Below, one piece after another: positions 56,942-64,000 of a stretch of 64,000 nt of DNA. The number at the start of each line of letters is the position of its first letter. Within the stretch, counting starts at the first letter, position 1. The translations under genes and the position numbers were made by a program. The notes beneath the pieces were generated by a model. It had not been told where the DNA came from. It made no database searches and saw nothing but the letters and a program-made list of their open reading frames with translations. This DNA comes from Viola odorata (Eukaryota > Streptophyta > Magnoliopsida > Malpighiales > Violaceae): positions 54,911,002 to 54,975,001 of the forward strand of contig OY829542.1 of NCBI GenBank assembly GCA_963691705.1, given 5' to 3'.

Positions 56942-57247
56942 TTAGTTCATATCTGGAACAGTACGCATGCCCAATCTCTCACGAAATTTCTGAAAAACTT
57001 CTGACTTGAGAGGCTTTGTCATCATGTCTGCAAGCTGGTCTTGAGTGCCACAAAATAATAACGTAACAACACCTTCTTTAGTAAGATCTCTAAGGAAGTG
57101 AAATCTTACCCTTATATGCTTTGAACGACCATGTAAAACTGGATTTTTGGACAGCTTTATTGTTGAAGTGTTATCACACATTAATGTAGTACATTCTTCC
57201 TGCAAATGACCAATCTCCTTCAATACCCTTCTCATCCAAATGGCTTG
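56942..57247 (-). pseudogene. Copia RNase H, C-terminal part
   Basis: Minus strand. It contains CDNTSTIKLSKNP (third catalytic Asp), HGRSKHIRVRFHFLRD and ADMMTKPL, and ends at the pol stop codon (56942-56944). It is the continuation of the coding sequence at 63630-64000, cut by the gypsy-like element with GCTTG target duplication. Confidence 0.88.
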
Positions 57248-58965
57248 TGATAAAGTGTATTTATGCATGATTTTCTCTCCATTATTTCATCAATTTAAGG
57301 CATGATTCTGTTAATTTACCCTTGTTTTCATTATTATTGCAGATCTAGGCCTAAAAAGGGAGTTTATGCAAAAACATGCGTTTTTGGAGCATTTTGGGCG
57401 TTTTCGAGCTTCAAGACCACAGTCGAGGTCCCGAGTCCAGAATCGCGTTAAAGGTCCCGAATGGATTCGGGACCCCGAAGGGCGAAGAATGGCATTTCCA
57501 CGTGTCCTCTTCCCAGACCTTCCATGTGCCTCCTCTGACACTGTTCCGACAGTCTGCACTGATCACAAAATACCTACCCCTCTGACCATTGCAGGCCTTG
57601 AGCCCATTCCAGACCTGCCCAAAGCTGGAAAAATCAGACAGCTTTATGTTTTTTCAGCTTTGTGCTTTAAGGAACATGGATCCACTTTTTTAGGCTTTCA
57701 ATTAATGCATTTTGTCCCTAGTTTTAGGCTGAAGATATTTTGTGCTTAGAGCCCTACTATATAAAGGGCATCCAAGAATAGTTTAAGGGGGCTCTTCCTA
57801 ATTTTTAATCACTTAGTATAATTTAGTTTTCTTAGACTTCTTTCTAGTTTCTCTCTCTAGCCATTGTTAGCTTCTTCAACATTGCTGCCGAGCTATAAAC
57901 GGAATTTTAGTAACAAGTTTTCTTCCCTTACACTATTTAATTACTTGTTATGCTTTCTTTAATCGTTATTTGTTTATCTTCAAGTATGATTAGCTAAATT
58001 CCTAGTTCTTGGCAAGGCTGATTCAAGGGTTGCAGGGGCAGATTCGAGGCCTTAATGTGCTTAAAATATTCTTGATGCTATATTCAACTATTCACCGGTT
58101 TAATTATATCTTTGCATGATTTAATTTGAGGCTTGATCAATTGATAACTATCTTGTGTAAAGGCTGCCATTTATGTGATGAATACGGAAGGAAAATTGCA
58201 TGAGTAAGTAGGCATCTGTTTAGTCTTGACTGTGTCAAAGTGGTCTTGAATAGATAGGTTGGGTAGTTGATTAGGGCTGGGTCACGAGCCTGACAAACTG
58301 AGGGACTTTAGCTCTAGATCTGTCTTTTCTTAGCTTCATGGGCAGTTTGAGTATGGCCCTCCCGCATTCGTGCCTGGAGGGATGGCAAACTGTCAAGACT
58401 ACCTCATGAGTGGAAACGGGGGGTAGTTTCTCTTAAGAGAAAGGTAGGGGATATCCGAGGAATCTGGTCCCCATGTCATTTCTATGACATCTTGAATGGA
58501 ATACCCTTGAGCTGATGACGATCTGGTCCCGAATGCAACCCAGAATGCCTTTGCCGAGAACCCTTTCTCCAACTGATTATTCGTGCTTATTTCACTCTTG
58601 TTCTATTTCACGCCTGCGTTGATACTTCTGCACCCATTCCTGATTTGTTTTATTATTTCTAGAATTATTCACCGATCTGCTTGTTTTACCATTCGGGACC
58701 CCGAACGTGACATTCGGGATCCCGAATACTGCTTTCTTAGACAGGATTGTTAGCTCCCGAAACCTGTCTTGGCCAGCTCGTTTGGCCAAGTAAACCCCCC
58801 CCCCCCCTAACTGTTACTTTTCGTGCATTTCACCCCTGAATACACTCAAGACCTTAGCTCAGTCTCTCACAATCCCTGTGTTCGACCCCGACTATCACTG
58901 TACACATTATCTCTTGTGCACACACGTTTTTGGGCACTATAAATTCTGTATTTGATTGACGATCA
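57248..58965 (+). repeat. LTR 1 of gypsy-like copy 2
   Basis: Starts tgataaagtgtatttatg. It holds 'actatataaagggc' at about 57757-57770 as a TATA candidate and a C run at about 58795-58808. Confidence 0.9.
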
Positions 58966-58968
58966 AAA

Positions 58969-58986
58969 TGGCGCCGTTGCCGGGGA
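58969..58986 (+). other. Primer-binding site, perfect match to tRNA-Asp
   Basis: TGGCGCCGTTGCCGGGGA is the exact complement of the 3' 18 nt (with CCA) of plant tRNA-Asp(GTC). It lies 3 bp after LTR 1. Confidence 0.92.
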
Positions 58987-59047
58987 TTGGTGTTAAGTCT
59001 TGCCCTAGACAAGTCCAGATTTTTGTTTTATTTTATTTCTTTCTGTA

Positions 59048-60079
59048 ATGTCTTATTTTAATCCTTATTCTCATTCACCCTCTTTTCCTCGGCATTTTAC
59101 TCCCAACCCCCCGTGCTGGAATCAAGGAAATTTCAGCTATGGAGTGCATTCTAGACCTGGATATCAATATTTTCAGCCTCCACAACCTCCTCAAGGCACA
59201 GGGTTATCCCAAGGAAATCTGGCTGCATTAATTGGCATGGTTAATCAATTTAAAGAGACCCTTCGGGAGCAGAGGCGCCAAGAGTATCTTGAAGAAAACT
59301 TCACATCCTTGCCCGCTCATCTTGACCTCGACGCTGCCCCAGCTCCCGAATCCGATAAGGAAAGGTTGATTAACTTGGAAAATCAATTAAAAGAGCTAAC
59401 TTTAGAAATGCAGGAGCTTAAGGAGCAGTGGCGTCAAGAGGATATTGAAGTCGAGGTCCCGAATCAGATTCAAGACCCCGACGCTGCCACTTCTGCAGCT
59501 CCCGAACAGATCCCAGATCCTCGGGACCCCGAAGATGTTCCAGCTCCCGAACCAAATTTTTTAGCTCTCCCTACGGATGAGCTAAAATTGGAGGATTCAG
59601 GATGCTCTCCTTTGGAGTCAAGAGCCGATATGGACTACACAAACTTCGAGGTCCCGAATTTGAGCAACAAAAATCTGCCAGATTTTTATGATGAGCTTCG
59701 AGACCTCGAAGCAGATTCAGGGGCAGAAACCATTTTTCAGCCGGGAGAGATTGTGAATGAGGATTCAAGGGTGACTGAGGATGAGGATTTAAGTGAGATT
59801 GAGGAGGAGAAAATTGAGGACTTGAGCTTCTCATCGTGCCCTCAATCAAAAGTTGTTATGGGTGAAAGGGAGATTTTAAATTTTTTTGATTATATTGATC
59901 CTTTTCTTGAACTACCTTCCACTCATAACAATTTTTTCCTCTTAATTTTGCAGGGGCCCAAATTAACATTTGACTCATATCATGGCCGCATGCAAGATGC
60001 TTTGCTTCAAGACCATCCACTCCATGCGATAATTCACATCAAACTAAGAGGATGGAAAGCATTTAGTAGAATCGGTTAA
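59048..60079 (+). CDS. ORF of unknown function in gypsy-like copy 2 (343 aa)
   Basis: Starts MSYFNPYSHSPSFPRHFTPN and ends LRGWKAFSRIG. It is collinear with the 345-codon ORF of copy 1: Tyr/Phe/Gln/Pro head, a coiled-coil-like LINLENQLKELTLEMQELK stretch, an acidic Pro/Asp/Glu middle and a conserved hydrophobic tail (DYIDPFLELPSTHNNFFLL). It is uninterrupted in both copies. No zinc knuckle or enzyme motif is visible. The DNA motif GGTCCCGAA falls inside the frame and is read as VPN (for example at 59452-59463 and 59648-59660), so the motif is shared between coding and non-coding parts. Confidence 0.72.
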   Translation: MSYFNPYSHSPSFPRHFTPNPPCWNQGNFSYGVHSRPGYQYFQPPQPPQGTGLSQGNLAALIGMVNQFKETLREQRRQEYLEENFTSLPAHLDLDAAPAPESDKERLINLENQLKELTLEMQELKEQWRQEDIEVEVPNQIQDPDAATSAAPEQIPDPRDPEDVPAPEPNFLALPTDELKLEDSGCSPLESRADMDYTNFEVPNLSNKNLPDFYDELRDLEADSGAETIFQPGEIVNEDSRVTEDEDLSEIEEEKIEDLSFSSCPQSKVVMGEREILNFFDYIDPFLELPSTHNNFFLLILQGPKLTFDSYHGRMQDALLQDHPLHAIIHIKLRGWKAFSRIG

Positions 60080-61909
60080 AGGAAACTTGAAGAGTCAAGG
60101 CCTTGACGTTAACTAAGGCGCTTCGTGGGAGGCAACCCACGTTTCTTTCCCTTGTTTTTCGGCTTTTTCTATTTTTTTTTATTTTTTTTTCCTATCCATT
60201 CAAGGTCCCGAACCCACCTGACTAGGTCCCGACACTTGTTTCCACTTCGGGACCTCGAAGAAGTTCCTGCTGTCTTTTTGTCTCCTTCTCGCATTGAAGG
60301 CAATGCGTTGCCTAAGTGTGGGGAGGGTTTTATCTACCTTATTTATTTACTTCGCTTGACTGCATGTTTCAAGGTCCCGAATTTTTACTTGACTGCATGT
60401 TTCAAGGTCCCGAATGTTTTTTTCTAATTTTTATCTTTATTTGCTGCCTAGTTTTTGAAAACACCTCAATGATAGACACACACCTGACTTGTGCACATAG
60501 AATGAAAATGCTGTCTTAGTCAAGGTCCCGAATATTTCAGTCTTTGCCTGCTGCACCTTATATCTGCTTCAAGACCTAGACACCAGTAGTCACGAATTAA
60601 CACCTTGTGAGCATTTGAGCCTTCATGCCTATATTTATTGTTTGAGCGAATGCATAACTAGGTACTAGTTGGGTTTGCGTGATATCCATGGGTATAGACG
60701 CATTTAGACATAGGAAAGCAACAAAAAGATTAAGTCTTCGCATCAAATTATTTTCTCTCATTTTTTCTTCTGTTCTGTTTTTTTTCTCTTACCCCCGAAT
60801 CCCTTCTTGACCCTCCATTCTGACCATTTGAATTTTTTCTTGATCTTTCTCTTGGCAGGTGAGCGATGTTGTTGGGTACACTATCGAGGGCTAGACTAGG
60901 CAAACGAAGCAGCAAAGGCAAAGTGTGGGGATCCCGCAAAAATTCAAGACCCCGAATGCTGGCACTGATTCGAGACCTCAAAGCTAGAACGAAGAAATCA
61001 AGGGCGAAGCAGAACGAAAGAAATCACTTCCCATTCACAGCAAAACACAAGTGTGGGGAAGTGAAACCAAATTCCGGCAGCCCCCGAAGAACAAAGGTCT
61101 AGAGCCTCAAAACAATCCAGACCAGCTCTCTTTCTCTCTCGAAAAAAAAAAAAAAAGAGAAGAAAAAAAAAATATATATTTAGAAAAACAGAAATATAAA
61201 TAAAAGAGAGAGCGAAGAAAGCAAGACAAAACTTTGAAAGCCAAGAAGAGGAAAATCGGCAGCCAGCATCCATTCAAGGCCTCGAGCCTCGGTCCCGAAT
61301 CGCAGCAAGGCCCCCCCTCGAAGAAGAAAAGCCTAGTCTAGCTTTCGCTCCAGCAACATTGTCTCACCACTTTGATTCCTTCTGCCAAGGGAGCATTCCA
61401 GGTTTGAGTTGGTTTCACCACCATCTCATTTCACCTCCTTACTCGCCCTTTTCTCCACTTTTTCCTCTCACGATGCTTCTTTCTATTTCCCCTTATCATT
61501 TATTTTCCTTGTTTCCCCTTCTTGCCCCCGATGCAAAGTCCTTTGATTGCTAGATTGCCTATGCACGTGTCTAATATACTCGGATTGATATGCAAACTTG
61601 ATTTTGTGCTGCGTTTTTGCATACTTGAGTGTTTAAACACCTAGCCTTGTTCATGAGCGTGAGTGCAAACACCGATCCATGTGAGGACTGCTGGTGAATA
61701 GGCTGATGTGGAAAAGTCTCTTCTCAAGGGTCGTTATCCTTCTGATTTGATGCAGGTGTATCTAGGCGAAGTCTGTTTTCATTCGGGGTCCCGAATCTTG
61801 TCAAGCATGCTTATTCTCTGTGCTATGGTTTGGTGTGTCTGTTCTGTTTTGGGACTGTTTTAAATTTTGTGAATGCTCGAGGGCGAGCATTGGCCAGTGT
61901 GGGGATATT
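60080..61909 (+). other. Non-coding 3' interior of gypsy-like copy 2
   Basis: No pol. It contains a ~40-bp tandem repeat ('gactgcatgtttcaaggtcc' twice, about 60357-60416), a purine run near 61141, many GGTCCCGAA-type motifs and the polypurine-like end. Confidence 0.65.
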
Positions 61910-63624
61910 TGATAGAGTGTATTTATGCATGATTTTCTCTCCATTATTTCATCAATTTAAGGCATGATTCTGTTAATTTACCCTTGTTTTCATTACTATT
62001 GCAGATCTAGGCCTAAAAAGGGAGTTTATGCAAAAACATGCGTTTTTGGAGCATTTTGGGCGTTTTCGAGCTTCAAGACCACAGTCGAGGTCCCGAGTCC
62101 AGAATCGCGTTAAAGGTCCCGAATGGATTCGGGACCCCGAAGGGCGAAGAATGGCATTTCCACGTGTCCTCTTCCCAGACCTTCCATGTGCCTCCTCTGA
62201 CACTGTTCCGACAGTCTGCACTGATCACAAAATACCTACCCCTCTGACCATTGCAGGCCTTGAGCCCATTCCAGACCTGCCCAAAGCTGGAAAAATCAGA
62301 CAGCTTTATGTTTTTTCAGCTTTGTGCTTTAAGGAACATGGATCCACTTTTTTAGGCTTTCAATTAATGCATTTTGTCCCTAGTTTTAGGCTGAAGATAT
62401 TTTGTGCTTAGAGCCCTACTATATAAAGGGCATCCAAGAATAGTTTAAGGGGGCTTTTCCTAATTTTTAATCACTTAGTATAATTTAGTTTTCTTAGACT
62501 TCTTTCTAGTTTCTCTCTAGCCATTGTTAGCTTCTTCAACATTGCTGCCGAGCTATAAACGGAATTTTAGTAACAAGTTTTCTTCCCTTACACTATTTAA
62601 TTACTTGTTATGCTTTCTTTAATCGTTATTTGTTTATCTTCAAGTATGATTAGCTAAATTCCTAGTTCTTGGCAAGGCTGATTCAAGGGTTGCAGGGGCA
62701 GATTCGAGGCCTTAATGTGCTTAAAATATTCTTGATGCTATATTCAACTATTCACCGGTTTAATTATATCTTTGCATGATTTAATTTGAGGCTTGATCAA
62801 CTGATAACTATCTTGTGTAAAGGCTGCCATTTATGTGATGAATACGGAAGGAAAATTGCATGAGTAAGTAGGCATCTGTTTAGTCTTGACTGTGTCAAAG
62901 TGGTCTTGAATAGATAGGTTGGGTAGTTGATTAGGGCTGGGTCACGAGCCTGACAAACTGAGGGACTTTAGCTCTAGATCTGTCTTTTCTTAGCTTCATG
63001 GGCAGTTTGAGTATGGCCCTCCCGCATTCGTGCCTGGAGGGATGGCAAACTGTCAAGACTACCTCATGAGTGGAAACGGGGGGTAGTTTCTCTTAAGAGA
63101 AAGGTAGGGGATATCCGAGGAATCTGGTCCCCATGTCATTTCTATGACATCTTGAATGGAATACCCTTGAGCTGATGACGATCTGGTCCCGAATGCAACC
63201 CAGAATGCCTTTGCCGAGAACCCTTTCTCCAACTGATTATTCGTGCTTATTTCACTCTTGTTCTATTTCACGCCTGCGTTGATACTTCTGCACCCATTCC
63301 TGATTTGTTTTATTATTTCTAGAATTATTCACCGATCTGCTTGTTTTACCATTCGGGACCCCGAACGTGACATTCGGGATCCCGAATACTGCTTTCTTAG
63401 ACAGGATTGTTAGCTCCCGAAACCTGTCTTGGCCAGCTCGTTTGGCCAAGTAAACCCCCCCCCCCCTAACTGTTACTTTTCGTGCATTTCACCCCTGAAT
63501 ACACTCAAGACCTTAGCTCAGTCTCTCACAATCCCTGTGTTCGACCCCGACTATCACTGTACACATTATCTCTTGTGCACACACGTTTTTGGGCACTATA
63601 AATTCTGTATTTGATTGACGATCA
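61910..63624 (+). repeat. LTR 2 of gypsy-like copy 2
   Basis: Nearly identical to LTR 1 throughout, including the C run at about 63455-63466. Confidence 0.92.
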
Positions 63625-63629
63625 GCTTG

Positions 63630-64000
63630 ACATGCACATGTAGCTGCTGCGACAAACTCAGCTTCCGTTGTTGACAAAGTGACTATAGGTTGTTTTCTAG
63701 ATGACCAGGCTACTGCTCCGGCACACATCATAAATATATAACCTGAAGTGCTCTTGCTATCCTCTGTATCCCCAGCATAATCACTATCAGTAAAAGCCAT
63801 CAAATTACTAGCTCCTCCCTTCTTGTAAAACATGCCATAGTTTAGAGTCCCCTTTAAATACCTTAAGATTCTCTTTGCTGCTGCAAGATGTAGTTGTGTA
63901 GGATTTGCCATAAATCTGCTAATAAGACTTACAACGAACATAAGGTCAGGTCGAGTGGCTGTGAGGTACATCAAACTTCCCACCATTTGTTTATACTGAG
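63630..64000 (-). pseudogene. Copia reverse transcriptase end and RNase H start, running off the window
   Basis: Minus strand, entering from beyond 64000. It shows GSLMYLTATRPDLMF, RILRYLKGTLNYG, FTDSDYAGD (first catalytic Asp) and STTEAEFVAA (catalytic Glu), all standard for the Copia RT-RNase H junction. It stops at the GCTTG duplication and continues in frame at 57247. The only lesion visible in this part is the gypsy-like insertion, which lies between the second and third RNase H catalytic residues. Confidence 0.9.

Larger units (their letters stand above)
57248..63624 (+). mobile_element. Non-autonomous Ty3/gypsy-like LTR element, copy 2 (6,377 bp)
   Basis: LTRs are 57248-58965 and 61910-63624 (1,718 and 1,715 bp) with only about five differences plus poly-C length, so insertion is very recent. 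Target duplication is GCTTG (57243-57247 and 63625-63629). A perfect tRNA-Asp primer site follows LTR 1 and 'gtgtggggatatt' precedes LTR 2. The interior holds a 343-codon ORF homologous to that of copy 1 and no pol. The first ~1.5 kb of the LTR is like copy 1. The last ~150 bp are different (ending gattgacgatca), although both keep a 'tctctgtgga/ccctgtgttcga'-type phrase. Confidence 0.92.

Noticed and set aside
1..64000. CRISPR array, prokaryotic operon or phage-like genes
   Set aside because: No spaced identical repeats with unique spacers and no prokaryotic gene pattern. All signals are those of plant nuclear DNA.

Overview
This is a nuclear genome window from a flowering plant, most likely a eudicot. 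It has spliced genes with plant-type introns, plastid rRNA fragments pasted into nuclear DNA, LTR retrotransposons primed by plant tRNAs, a hAT-type MITE, and AT-rich intergenic DNA. I cannot name the species. Well over half of the window is transposon-derived, and much of it is nested.

Left part (1-20.5 kb) is gene-bearing. It opens inside a fold-back element (1-1400), followed by a hairpin-containing LTR-like repeat cluster (1976-2800) and a scrambled plastid 16S/23S rRNA insert (5732-5945). Three intact spliced genes follow: a DUF1442 protein (7517-8326, +), an ICT1/ArfB-type organellar peptide-release factor (9897-12028, -; seven coding exons, 229 aa) and an Mlf1IP-domain protein (17389-19634, -; six coding exons, 375 aa). 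Two adjoining fold-back elements of one family fill 12150-16740.

Middle part (20.5-31.3 kb): a Nudix-like gene starts at 20480 and is cut after 33 codons by a 10-kb nest. The outer element is non-coding, lies on the minus strand, has 307-bp LTRs with non-canonical TA...TA ends and is flanked by CATGG. Its own 5' LTR is split by a 7-kb Ty3/gypsy-like non-autonomous element flanked by CTTGG. The gene resumes in frame at 30672 but also carries a frameshift and probably a premature stop.

Right part (33-64 kb): a hAT MITE with perfect 8-bp target duplications lies at 33338-33854. Two paralogous secreted cysteine-rich peptide genes (35420-36076 and 51999-52628, both -) bracket a SEC11 signal-peptidase gene (39904-50684, -). 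Two different Copia-type gag-only elements have landed in SEC11 exons. One splits the codon of the catalytic serine, and the other sits in the exon that carries the catalytic histidine. A decayed tRNA-Ser(AGA), LINE remnants with a solo LTR, and a Copia element itself cut by a second, very young copy of the 7-kb family complete the window.

The two gypsy-like copies are the least explained objects here. They have large LTRs (about 1.7-1.8 kb), perfect or near-perfect tRNA-Asp primer sites, no polymerase, one conserved ~345-codon ORF of unknown function, and a short motif (GGTCCCGAA / TTCGGGACCCCGAA) scattered through LTR, coding and non-coding parts alike.
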